DNA of 64,000 nt from Dactylonectria macrodidyma (taxonomy: Eukaryota; Ascomycota; Sordariomycetes; Hypocreales; Nectriaceae), in the NCBI GenBank assembly GCA_020744425.1, contig JAGMUV010000030.1, positions 558,001 through 622,000 of the forward strand, written 5' to 3'. A program made the translations under genes and the position numbers. Positions 33,210 through 43,037 of the stretch are shown here, in pieces (within the stretch, counting starts at the first letter, position 1; each line of letters opens with the position of its first letter). The notes beneath the pieces were generated by a model. The model was not told where the DNA came from. It searched no databases and saw only the letters and a program-made list of their open reading frames with translations.

Positions 33210-33971
33210 CTAACGGGTTCCCTGTCCTAGCAGAAGATGTCTCGCATTTTTTATTATCAGAACTGCGAAACACAAAGGCGCCTGCAACCCCCAACCACCC
33301 CGCCCAACAAGACTAATCTCAATTTCAACCAATCCATCTTTTTGTGCCTGTTTAATTACCTTGGTAAACCAAAACTTTGTCTTCTGGAACATGTCCTCGT
33401 CCCAAACCGGCGCTCTACACTCTAACCAATGTGTATCCAGACGTGCTCCACCTCTCATTGGGACCGACTGGTGGTTGGGGGTGGAGGCCTGGAGGACAAA
33501 ACATAAGCGCCCCTGGCTTCCGGATATTGAAAGCTTGCTGAAGAGGTCACTCAATGTCTTGTCAAAAAAGTCGCCTGCAGGAGTCCAATCGCGGTCGCCT
33601 TCCCCACCCAGATTTTTGACGTATAATGTGATGTGGGGTTAAAACCGCCTGTTGATGTAGGAAGTTGTGAGCCATTCGCTCCTTTTCACGATTCGTATCC
33701 CGAGCATCTGTCGGTTCTTTTGCATTGCAGTTTTGACTTGGCTCCATATGTTCTCGTAGTCGGAGACTAGGGATACAAGAGCTATCTGACGTGGAGAGTT
33801 CCGGAGACGAATGAGGTCGCAGTGATCAATGGACAAGTAACAGTTATAAAGGAAGGGTCTTTCGAGAGTGAGAGCGTTGACTTTTCCTTGAAGCCGAGTG
33901 ATGGTTGAATGACCAAGGAGCGGAAGAAGGAGGAAAGGCGCCTTTAAGTACACCAGACAGCTGATGATCAT
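33210..33971 (-). pseudogene. Orphan gene interrupted by one TAA
   Basis: A single frame runs through both parts (33971-33639 and 33638-33210) except for TAA at 33641-33639. CAA (Gln) there would restore the flow into PHITLYVKNLGGEGDRDW, so a C-to-T change of RIP type is the simplest cause. The first part lies inside the inverted duplication and is repeated, truncated, at 44179-44400. The second part is unique and well formed (ending HLLLGQGTR). No family recognised. Confidence 0.5.
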
Positions 33972-35026
33972 TTGAGAAAATGCATGGACGGGTCAAACCG
34001 GGCGGTGAAGAGGGGATGGAAGCGGTGGGACGTTGAAAGTCTGCGACCCCTGGAATTCAACTATGCTCCACTTGAGTCAAAATGATGATAAGGGAGTAGG
34101 GGTACACCTGGACAAATAGCCTGAGGAGCTTTCACAGTCATAGCTGAAACTGACAGTATCCTGATACCTACTATAACAGATTCAATCAAGAAATGCAGAA
34201 AACTCCATTGTGTCACTACATTCCTGCTGCACTCGGTCTATCAATGATGTAAATTGAGTCAGTGTTGCAAGACATTTGAGGAGAAGTGACTCGTTTAGTT
34301 CCGCTCTCTTGGACTCCGTTGTGAGCTGTCGAGAAATTCTGTCACACTCGTCCTGCTTTTCCTTAAGCTCCATCAGCAGACACTCCGTTTCATTCACATT
34401 CTTTAGCACCTGGTTCTCCAGTGGTGTATTACGATGGGAATCTTGCACGGCTAGAGAAGATAGACCAGCAAGCTCGGTAGACTGACTATTATTCATCCCT
34501 GCAGAGGATACCGTATGAAATCTGTACCCAACTCCGTCATAGAGCTCTTTGCATGCTGCCATTCCATGATCGCTGAGGTTCTTGGAAAATAAGTGCGCAA
34601 CGTCCTTCACATAGCACCAGGTGTAGCAGTCGCTCTGTTTAGTAACTAATCGGACCTTTGTCGGCTTAACCGTTATTCCGGTCGTTTCTTCTTCCAGTTG
34701 TTAGCTTCTTGACTTCTTAAGCAGAGTAGGGGATGCCTGACTAATATGATTTGCAAGCCTTTTTCGGCACCTTCTCCTAAGTGCCGTTCTTTCATTTGTG
34801 TTTTCTTCATCGGAATTGGTGGCTGAGTGGTCGATATCTTGGTTCATCCTGAAAATATAATATCGGTAGGATGTATTTCGTTCGTTTTAATTTTAGGGTA
34901 ACTGTGCATGTGGACATGTTATAGCTTAAAAAGGGGGGGAAACCACCAGTTGTCGTTCCAGTGGCTACATATCTAAATATGATCCATACGTCTCATAACC
35001 GGTTACGTGTTAAGCTTGCGCAAAGA
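33744..35026 (-). repeat. Inverted segmental duplication, copy 1
   Basis: The reverse complement matches 43038-44398 at high identity, with small indels: the other copy has about 60 bp and 23 bp extra and lacks 6 bp. Each copy carries one complete small gene plus the first exon-like part of the PHITLYV gene. No terminal repeats or target duplications were seen at the edges (GCGCAAGC side and ATATGGAG side). Confidence 0.9.
34182..34847 (-). CDS. Duplicated orphan coiled-coil protein, copy 1
   Basis: Exons 34847-34742 and 34690-34182 joined over a 51-nt intron (GTCAGG donor, branch GCTAAC, acceptor GGAAG) give 204 residues. Without splicing, the in-frame TAA inside the intron would stop translation, and both copies keep this arrangement. 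The N-terminus is acidic then basic (EENTNERTALRRRC), followed by KDVAHLFSKNLSDHGMAACK and a C-terminal coiled coil (LENQVLKNVNETECLLMELK). The partner at 43212-43877 differs at about seven residues. Function unknown; no DNA-binding motif identified. Confidence 0.65.
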
Positions 35027-35512
35027 TTTGAAAAGGAATATTCTATGTAGGCCTCTAGCAACACGCCGTCATCCCAGGCTCTACGATTAGTCCAAAAGTT
35101 GTCACACTGCACCTCGATTCTCGACCCGTCTTGTGCCCCGCTTTTCTCGTCTTTGATCTTTGTGAATGAATGCTGGCCTATGGACTGGACACAACCATCT
35201 ACAAACCAATGCATCCAATTGGTGAATTATGGCTACGGAAATTTTGTTAGGGTTGGGCGTGTCGGCCTCCTAGGATGGGATTTTGGAGAGTTCACCTTCT
35301 CTGGCCCCTCTTTGTCGGATCTAATGGCGAAACCTCAGAACCGCGACGCCTTAGGTATCGGAAATTTCGGGATACCGCATATGGCTCCATTTTAGTTTTG
35401 ATACTAAAATACTACATCACCCCATGCACATTGGAGTGGCGATGGGGCGCATGGGGTAGCCTCAGCCGAAGGCTGTGTGTCCGCGGGCCGGGAAGCTATT
35501 ACTACTACTGCA
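35027..35512. other. Intergenic stretch downstream of Helitron helicase fragment
   Basis: Contains a small GC hairpin (CAGCCGAAGGCTG at about 35462), a structure often seen near Helitron 3' ends, but no clear CTRR terminus was established. No gene supported. Confidence 0.35.
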
Positions 35513-36298
35513 TTATCTACGTACTGATCCATTGCCATGGCCATTCTTGGTATTATGTGACATGTACGGATTCCGTGTGAGCACCTGCCGCTTCCTAAGC
35601 TCCTGATCCCTCATCTTCATCTTCATGCCATCCGGGGGAGACCCGTAGACCAGGTGATTACGATCAAATGGTGCATCCAACATCAGACCCTCGAGCGTTT
35701 TCACGCGAGAGACAGCCACGTAGCCTAAACCAGTCTGAAAGTCCCGGCAGGACAGATCTGTAACTACTATGTCTTCGGTGATGCTTTGTGACTTGTGCAC
35801 GGTAATTGCGTAGCATACGATCAGGGGAAACTGGGTGCGAGCGCAGAGAATGGCTCCGATGAGGAAGTCCCTCTCCACTGGGAGAATCGGCACAATCTTC
35901 CTGCCATCAGGGGTGGCCAGGAATACCGATCCGCTGTATTTGTCAAACTCCATCATGATAACACAGGGAGGGTCTTGGATGGGGTCGGCCCCAGGTGCCC
36001 AGCCGATATCGTAAACTGTGCCGCGAGCGCCGTTGCAGAGGCCAACTGGCTGCCAAAGGTTGGACGTTAGCATTAGACGGGAGCCAATGCATATGAGGAT
36101 CTGCTTCGCAAGGTTGCCCGCCTTGTCATCAGGCGCAGCAGCCGCGCCGGGGCCGACGTTCTTAGCCATGACCTGGATGACTGGCCGGCTGAGGCGGTCG
36201 AGGTGATAGTGGTTATATTCGTTCACCCTATCTTTAGTGTCGTATACTCGTAAGGCGTTGACAAACCTTGCGACCTCTTGATCGTCTAGTTTCCCACT
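35513..36298 (-). pseudogene. Helitron PIF1-like helicase, C-terminal part
   Basis: The open frame begins near 36298 (LDDQEVARFVNALRVYD) and contains helicase motif V (CYAITVHKSQSITEDIVVTD) and motif VI (GLGYVAVSRVKTLEGLML), plus the region NLWQPVGLCNGARGTVYDIG typical of PIF1/Helitron helicases. The Walker A and B motifs and the Rep domain are missing. It meets, head to head, a plus-strand Helitron N-terminal fragment. Confidence 0.85.
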
Positions 36299-36947
36299 TC
36301 TACCGCCGATACTGCCTCTTTCGGGATATCGTGCTAAGCAAGAAGTTCAGCATCACGGATTACTGGGATCGTTATGAATGGCAAGGGCGTGGGAGTCCAC
36401 ACAACCACGGCCTGTACTGGATGGAAAATTGCCCCGGAGCTGACATGGAGGACGAAGCCGCTCGTGATGTTTTTGCACGTGGGGATTCCACGACACTGCC
36501 ATTAACCCCGAGCCGAGTAGGACTATGCCACAGGGTGAGGGTAATCCGCTGAGCGTAGATCCCCCAAGCATAGAGATGACATTCCTGCGGCTCTCGCAAA
36601 TTGTCAACCGTTGCCAGCGCCACAAGTGCAACACCACGCACTGCTTGCGTGTGAGGAAGAGAACCGGTGACATTGCGAGGGATATGGAGGGCGCTGCTGC
36701 AGACATCGAGGCGGCCAACGCGGCCAATCCGGAGAGGGAGTGTCGTTTTGACTTCCCTCGTGCCCTGCGAATGCTTCACTTAGTTAGTGTTGAATGTCTT
36801 GCGGAGTGGGGAGACAGAGCTGACATGAGAATTGCACCGACTACGACATTCCAGGCAGTTCTTGGTGTTCCCAGCAGATTTCCGTTTGCTGACGAAGTCA
36901 CCAGCCGGTTTCTTCTCGCCGCAGCGGGCACAGACAATGGACACTAA
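36268..36947 (+). pseudogene. Helitron N-terminal (Helitron_like_N) part, frameshifted
   Basis: ORF 36268-36552 reads DYWDRYEWQGRGSPHNHGLY, the conserved Helitron_like_N motif. After a short gap with stops, a second frame from 36525 continues with EGNPLSVDPPSIEMTFLRLS, then CQRHKCNTTHCLRVRKR and ECRFDFPRALR, which belong to the same protein. At least one frameshift and an indel separate them, and the HUH nuclease motif is not visible. The sequence after about 36770 is different. Confidence 0.8.
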
Positions 36948-36960
36948 GTCATCTTGAAGC
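36780..36960 (-). other. Zinc-binding-like ORF fragment
   Basis: The minus-strand frame holds C-x2-C-x8-D-x12-C-x2-C (CARCGEKKPAGDF, then NTKNCLECR), a four-Cys pattern common in short fungal proteins. There is no start codon with support; it may be a gene end or a transposon passenger. Confidence 0.3.
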
Positions 36961-37751
36961 CCTTGAGGAGTAGACTTCGGATGCATTACGCAATGACGCA
37001 AGACATGAAGATGCGTTGCGTGAACGAAGTTTCCATGCCAAGCCAAATTCCGAGTAAACAAGCCAGGGGGACTGCTAGCTGGCAAGCTAGGCCCACCTTT
37101 TATGACCCGTCGTCCAGTTGCGGTACGTTTTGTGGCCGTCCATACAAAATTTAAACCAATCAGAGACCGAGAAACTTATTAATCCCTGTCTCACCAAACT
37201 GGGGAGCAGCCGCCACACCGGCTTGCTAGGAAGGCCTCCCGTTAGGAAGCCACATTTTATTAGCCAATCAGAAGGTAGATAACTTTGCAACCAATCAGAG
37301 GCCAGGGACGGGGGTGTGAAGGGTCGGGCGCGAATAAGAAAGACCTTCCTAACGGAAGGCACCCTCATTATTGGGAAAACTTATGGATTAATGTAGAGTC
37401 AGCCTTCGGCTGAATCAGCGAGACAGAGGCCGACGGCTTGCCTTCAAAGGGGAAAGACCCATCGCGATCGGCGCCGTTGATCAGAAGGATATCATTACTG
37501 ATGCCGAAGGCATCATCTGGAGAGCTTGGGTGCAAAGCCTGATTTGGACACAATAGCAATCGGCCCCCTCTTTTAGGATAATGACGTAATAATAAGGGTT
37601 AGGCTATTATACAGTATAACGCATATCCTAGTGGGCCTGGGTCTGTTTGCGCGACCTGAGCTCCTCGATGTCAGGTAAGTTACGCAATAGCCAAATGTGT
37701 ATTTAAAGCAGGCACATCAACCCACCAGCCACTATCTAATTAAACTGTCAG
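36961..37751. other. Intergenic stretch with repeated CCAAT-type motifs
   Basis: AACCAATCAGAG occurs at about 37153 and 37291, with AGCCAATCAGAAGG between. Short GC hairpins lie at about 37222 (GGCCTCCCGTTAGGAAGCC), 37346 (CCTTCCTAACGGAAGG) and 37401 (CAGCCTTCGGCTG). These could be transposon-end remains. No gene. Confidence 0.4.
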
Positions 37752-38177
37752 ATGGCGCAAATCGCAAACCATATTCAGCTAACTAAGAACCCCGATCTGG
37801 CAAGCAAACTCGAGCGGATGGCGCGGCGTTTGTTTCCCTTTGTTGAGTTAGATCAAGGCCTCGTCCACCCCGCATTCCCACAGACAGTGCTGAGTTTCTG
37901 GCTTTTGACAGACGAGCAACTCGAGTCTCTCGCAAAATTCTATCACCAAAAAACCCTAAATCGGTATACTGACTTATACCCGTGCAAAATCACATGGAGA
38001 CATAATATGTCGCGCGAGGAGAAGCGCTGCGAAATGGGCAAGTTTATTGGCCTCCCGGCTCGCGACCTGTGCATCCAACAGAAAGGCGACGAGGAAATTC
38101 AGGTCGAGGCTCGAAGAGCAAGACTCGCTATGGAGGATGATAAACAGCGACGGAAGCTATACTATTATCGTCCCTAA
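37752..38177 (+). CDS. Small fungal hypothetical protein, 141 aa
   Basis: ATG to TAA, single exon. Compact helical protein with FPFVELDQGLVHPAFPQTVL, SFWLLTDEQLESLAKFYHQ, a CxxxW near the middle and a basic C-terminus. From memory it resembles a recurring group of short hypothetical proteins in Eurotiales (P-A-F-P and F-W-L-L-T-D core), but I cannot name a domain. It is clean and complete, so probably functional. Confidence 0.65.
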   Translation: MAQIANHIQLTKNPDLASKLERMARRLFPFVELDQGLVHPAFPQTVLSFWLLTDEQLESLAKFYHQKTLNRYTDLYPCKITWRHNMSREEKRCEMGKFIGLPARDLCIQQKGDEEIQVEARRARLAMEDDKQRRKLYYYRP

Positions 38178-38298
38178 GCTGTTCTAAAAATCATCTCTTC
38201 GGATGATATGATCTGTGTTTAGCTTCATAACTATTAATGTAAATAAAGAACTGGTTGAAATATTCTAAGTTTACTAATAGTCATCTCTTCTGTCCTGT

Positions 38299-38763
38299 CT
38301 ATATTCGTTGACACAACCCCATCCCTAAGTCGATTAAGAGAGATATCGTCTCTAGTTTTGATTCTCGCGTGGTTATAGCGGCTGTTAGTGGGGTTGTTTC
38401 CCACAAAATCTCATTTATTCCCATTTTTTTCTCTTTTATTAAGAATCTCACCACATCATTGAGATTAGCACGGGCGGCCTCGCAGAGGGCAGTAGTTAAC
38501 AACCAGTAAAGTGAGGCCCCGTTCTCAATCAGCAATCTTGCCACAACGCCATGACTCGATCTCAGCGCTGCATAGAGTGGGGTTTGACCGGACGAGTCCG
38601 CGTCAATAGGTATAAGGTCCCTCTCGAGGATGAATTCGAATACTTTTTCCAGGCCTCTAAACGCTGCGACGAAGAGTGCATTGGCCAGTATTATTTTAGG
38701 CTCTCGGAAGCCAGGGCACCTCAAAGAGCTGCCTCTTTTCGAAATCGCTACAGTAATGTTCAT
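38299..38763 (-). CDS. Ankyrin-repeat protein, short
   Basis: ATG at 38763, 154 residues. About four ankyrin-type units are visible: ALFVAAFRGLEKVFEFILER, then GQTPLYAALRSSHGVVARLL with IENGAS, then ALCEAARANLNDVVRFLIKE, then TPLTAAITTRESKLETISLL. The first and third units are degenerate. Fungal ankyrin proteins are usually longer, so this may be a fragment of a larger gene. Confidence 0.65.
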   Translation of the reverse strand: MNITVAISKRGSSLRCPGFREPKIILANALFVAAFRGLEKVFEFILERDLIPIDADSSGQTPLYAALRSSHGVVARLLIENGASLYWLLTTALCEAARANLNDVVRFLIKEKKMGINEILWETTPLTAAITTRESKLETISLLIDLGMGLCQRI

Positions 38764-40045
38764 TATTGCCTTCCTCTTTCACTTACACTCTTTGAGAGTG
38801 TCACCGGACCCACATAGTATGAATAATCAGTTATGAACACAGTGAACCTCAAAAACGACTGATGTGACCTACGGAATAAAGTTTTACCGATACCCAAGAC
38901 AAAGCCCTGGGGATCAAGGCAACAATGTGAATTCTAGGTGCCTGTACCTTACAGTGTGGACGACACTGTCTTAATCTATTATGTAAGCTGTGGCGCTGCT
39001 ATGTACCTTGCAGTACCTTAGAGGACTTATTCTCAACGCCACTTTTGGATCTTTGATTACTCTACAGGCAAAATTGCCCAGTAGAGTCAGCCACTTCTGA
39101 CCCTCTAATAAAATTATGTATTCCTAGGTACCCGTAAGTACCACTGGTCCGTGCGTCTTGCCTGAAAGAATGGGAAGAGAGATCCGGAGAGGAAAGCGAT
39201 AGTGAACATGACTGTATCTACTGAAAGAGTGATAGACAATGTCCTGATGATGGTGTCTTGATTCTTATATAACTTGACAGCAATACTGTATGTAACAATC
39301 GCCGACGAAGTGCTGTAACGTTTGTTGTGGCGGTAAAGAATGGGATTCCAAAAGAGAGCAAGAATCCGTTTTAACAGATCCGGCCTCTATTTGACTTCCT
39401 ATCCTCAGAGATCCATTTATTAACAGTGATCAAAGCGACGCAGCGCAGGGGTCTCGTTCAAGTAAGGACTAAAAGCGCGGAACGCTTTTTTACTAAGGAC
39501 AAGGATCTGTTTTGACTAAGGGCTGGAATCCGTTTTGACTAAGGGAAGGATCTGATTTGACTAAGGGCAGGGCTCTCAAAAGTAAAGACCTGTTTTTGAC
39601 TATTGCAAAATCATCTCTTTGACTAAGAGCAGGGAGATGGAATATCCATGTAACTGAATGGCGGTTACCTAGCATTTTTCAATCTAAAGATCCACTTGTC
39701 ATGGGTTGGTGAAACTGCACCCTATTGGTGTGTGCGAGACGGAACTGGATCGGCGGCGGATTAGTAGCTTGGACTGGGCTGACCACTAGCCGGGGTAACG
39801 CAGTTTATTATCTGAGTCCAGGTTCGCCATCTTATTGGACAGGTTAACAACAGGGGTGTCACTCTGAGCTTCTATTCCTTTGCCATTAGTAATCCCTATC
39901 CACGATTTGCTGAAAGCCTGTGATCGGTAGACAATTTACCCGGACCCGACCCAATCTCATTCAACTAAGTATAAGAACCCATTCCGTCGACAGCTGTTCC
40001 TGCTTACTACCATTTCCCTTCCACATTTGCACCATCCTATCGATC
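38764..40045. other. Intergenic stretch with a minisatellite
   Basis: About 39480-39640 holds imperfect 23-bp units of the form TTTTGACTAAGGGCTGGAAT. The TTTTGACTAA core also appears (reverse strand) in the satellite at 25730. A TATA-like GTATAAGAACCC at 39967 precedes the RING gene. Confidence 0.6.
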
Positions 40046-40946
40046 ATGTCCCGTCATGACGCCTACTGTACAGCTTGTTTTCACCGTCTTCAGCCTGATA
40101 TACCACAATGGCGCTTCCCAAACTCGAAACTTGTAAGCTAGGAATGCCCTCTTGTATAACGTTTCAGCTAACTCGTCTGAAGTTGTATTGTAAGAAGTAT
40201 ATCGGATCCATGATACGACAGTATCACTGGAATAAGTGCATGATATGCTGGGACACTGGGGATATCATCTTTTTTGACTGTGGTAAGGCGAGCAAAAAGC
40301 ATTTGTCACAAGGAACTGACATAATTAAGGCCATGGCTCTTGTGCGACGTGCTGGGTTGAGTGTCGTAAGACGTACCGAGAGACGCATGGGGCCCCTGCA
40401 CATTGTCCTATTTGTAAAAAGGGGCCTCCGATCTTAACAAAGAAACATGAAGCCTCCTCTGATGATAAACTATTTATCCTAGGAGCAGCTGCCTTATTGG
40501 GTATCAGTCAAGCTGCCGTCAGCGATGGCGATATCGATCAGCAGGTTTCATCGGATACCCCTCATCCCGTCCAGCACGGGCAAACTCATGGAGGAAGTGG
40601 TTGTGATCACGAGATTGCGCCTCACGTCCTCAGTCCAGATCAGAGCCACCCATGTAGAAGCACAGCAAAATCTCCTGAGCTCCTTACATACAAATCTGCC
40701 TCGACTCAAGTTCCTGGTCAATTACACAGAGCGCCTACGATAATCATAGGGAACCAAGTGTTCATTGATCTCACCCTGGTTGATGATGATGACTCATCAA
40801 GCATGACATCTTTAACTAGGGTAGAAAGGAACTCTACCAATACCAAGTTTTCCACACATAACCGTCGAAGGAGCTTATCACAACGGAAAAGAACGAAGCG
40901 AATCCTAGGGACGGCTGCAGCCGAGGACATAATAGTGATAGATTAG
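40046..40946 (+). CDS. RING-finger protein (C3HC4), 267 aa
   Basis: Three exons, 40046-40132, 40183-40282 and 40330-40946, total 804 nt. Introns (50 and 47 nt) have GTAAGC/GTAAGG donors and GCTAAC/CTGAC branches. Splicing the second intron restores a textbook RING: CMICWDTGD, then FFDCGHGSCATCW, then HCPICKKG, i.e. C-x2-C...C-x-H-x3-C-x2-C...C-x2-C. An N-terminal Cys pair (YCTACFHRL) and a later YC may bind another zinc. The rest is disordered, Ser/Asp-rich, with a short acidic patch (VDDDDSSSM) and a basic stretch (QRKRTKRIL). RING proteins usually act as E3 ubiquitin ligases; the substrate is unknown. Confidence 0.75.
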
Positions 40947-41684
40947 CGCGAAATCAGAAACTATTTTATTATTTGTCCATGCCTCTTTACTCCAAGATTG
41001 TTCATCTCCTTTGGCTACTGTCCCCTCCTCCTAGCTCCCCCAACCTAACGCTGTTACTGCCCGGCTCTTCCTTCACTGTTCAAATTCTCCGACGTGGTAA
41101 GAATTGCTTAATCAAATTTACACCTCGGACGATGGGAGGAGCCTAACGTACATCGCCACCTCCTCCCAAGACAAAGGTGAGTGGGTGGAATGGGAGCGCT
41201 GATCTCCAGCACGGCTCAGCCCCAGCCCCCCCTCCCCTCAGAGCAAACAGCAAACAGTGTGGCAGTTAAGCCAACAGTTGCAACAGGAAAAAGTGGAGAA
41301 TGAACGGCTGCAGGGGGCTCTTGTGTTGGCCAACAACCAGTGCGAACGCCTTGCCAGGAGAGCAGAGAGGGCGACCCTGAACGATAAACCAAGTAAAGCA
41401 AGGGGGTCCCATCAACCAAGTCAAGTAGAGGGTCCAAATTTTGCTTTACTTGGTTGATGGGCACACTGTCTTCATGCCGCAGTGGGCATGACCTTGAGGT
41501 CATTCTATGGCCTAAGGTGTGGCACCTACCATGCAGTACCCACCTGCCGGTAATACCCACCTACCGGTAAGCAAAAAAAATATTTCCCCATACAAAATGC
41601 AATTTTTCAACCATATGTGGAAAATTCACCAAAAATAAAAACCATGAAATAATTTTCGAATTTCGTTTTAGAATCAAGTGGATT
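40947..41684. other. Intergenic stretch, probable transposon flank
   Basis: Contains a roughly 17-bp inverted repeat around CATCAACCAAGT (about 41411-41457) and paired CACCTGCCGGTAA/CACCTACCGGTAA at 41541-41569, possibly terminal motifs of the adjacent pogo-type element. No separate gene supported. Confidence 0.4.
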
Positions 41685-43036
41685 TTAATATTTTCGCGGT
41701 ATTTTGACTTCACGCCCTGCGCGTGTGCGTACCACAGCTAACTCTTCCTCCCCCGAATTTGACCTCTCATCATCTTCCATCCCTCCTACCTCAATCACAT
41801 CCTCAACAGCATCCGCCCCTTCAATTGCTTCGTTTGCCTCGGAAATAGTGTCACCAGCCACTAGAGCCTCCGCCAATGTCATGAACCTTTTGTTGGGATT
41901 CGGTATCGCCTTCCTCTTCTTGCCTCTGCTCAACCGCCCAACTTCCTCCTCCAGACTGGCTATTCTGGTGCTCAGAGAGGCGATCTTTGACTCTTGAGCT
42001 TCAAACCCTCTCGATATCACAGAATAGCGCCTTCTTGTTGACGGGCTCTTGTTCTTCCCCAGATCTCGGATGTGGCGGCTGGTCTTTGGCGTATTATCAG
42101 AGTCGACTTGCCCGTCTCTGTGGCCGTCCGACCCGGGCGTCGTTTCCCTCTTGTCCGGCTGAATCTCAGGATGTATGAGAGCTTTCCGCCGTGAAATCGG
42201 CCAGTTTCCAGTCACCCTCCAGCCTGAGAGTATATTTTTCTTCGTCATACCCACTTCCCTGGCTTTGGCATAGGCCTTGATGAAGTTGACCTTGTCCACC
42301 GGCGCAGAATCGGTCAGGCAGGTCAGTTTCTGCAGTTCCTTTCGGTAGGCAGCCTTGGATACATTGAAGACGCCATTATCCAGCGGCTGCAGCCCATGAG
42401 AGCAGTGTGCAGGCAGGTAACAGCAATATATGTTGTTCAAAAAGCACGTAGCCATCCACTCATCCTGGATTTTTAGTCAGCGCCGCCAGTGGTATTTCCG
42501 ATCTAGAACAGGTAGATACTCACAGATACATGGCTCCCATGGCCATCTAATATGATGAGCCTTGCATCAGACTCATCCGCCGGTTGCGTTTGAGGCAGAT
42601 AGACCTCCTTGAGCCACTCGACTGCGATATGGTTGTCCGTCCAGCCATTGTCGGACGTGATATAATACCAGTCGGCGACCCCCCGGAGCTCATCGATAAA
42701 CCACTGTTGCTGAAGCTCTTTACCTTTGAAGATGATCCCCGGCTTCAGAAGACGGCCATCTGCGGTGACGGCTTCGATAAAGGTAGTCCAAGTGCGGGAC
42801 TGCGAGCCCTTGAGGAAGGCCTTCCTCCTAGGATCGCTACTGCCAATGACCAAGGAATCCAAGCCTATTTTTTCAGTGGATTAGTGAGTTTCGTAGCAAA
42901 AATGATCAATGCTCACCAAATCCAGCCATGATACCGCCCTCGTCAACATTAACCGTGTTCTCCGGTTTGATCCAGCCATATTCGCTCTCCCGGATGTCAA
43001 AGTACCAATTGACGGCCATTGGGGTAAACGAATTGA
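41685..43036 (-). pseudogene. pogo/Fot1-type DDE transposase, N-terminally truncated, with two introns
   Basis: Coding blocks 43036-42917, 42863/4-42524 and 42464-41685 join in frame over introns 42916-42865 (GTGAGC) and 42523-42465 (GTGAGT). The catalytic Asps lie in ENTVNVDEGGIMAG, in ARLIILDGHGSHVS and in LPAHCSHGLQPLD. The C-terminus (SGWRVTGNWPISRRKALIHP, basic coiled coil, ending REVKIPRKY) is intact. The HTH domains are missing because the inverted duplication abuts at 43037. The DDE core looks undamaged, but without DNA-binding domains the protein is unlikely to transpose. Confidence 0.85.
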
Positions 43037-43037
43037 A

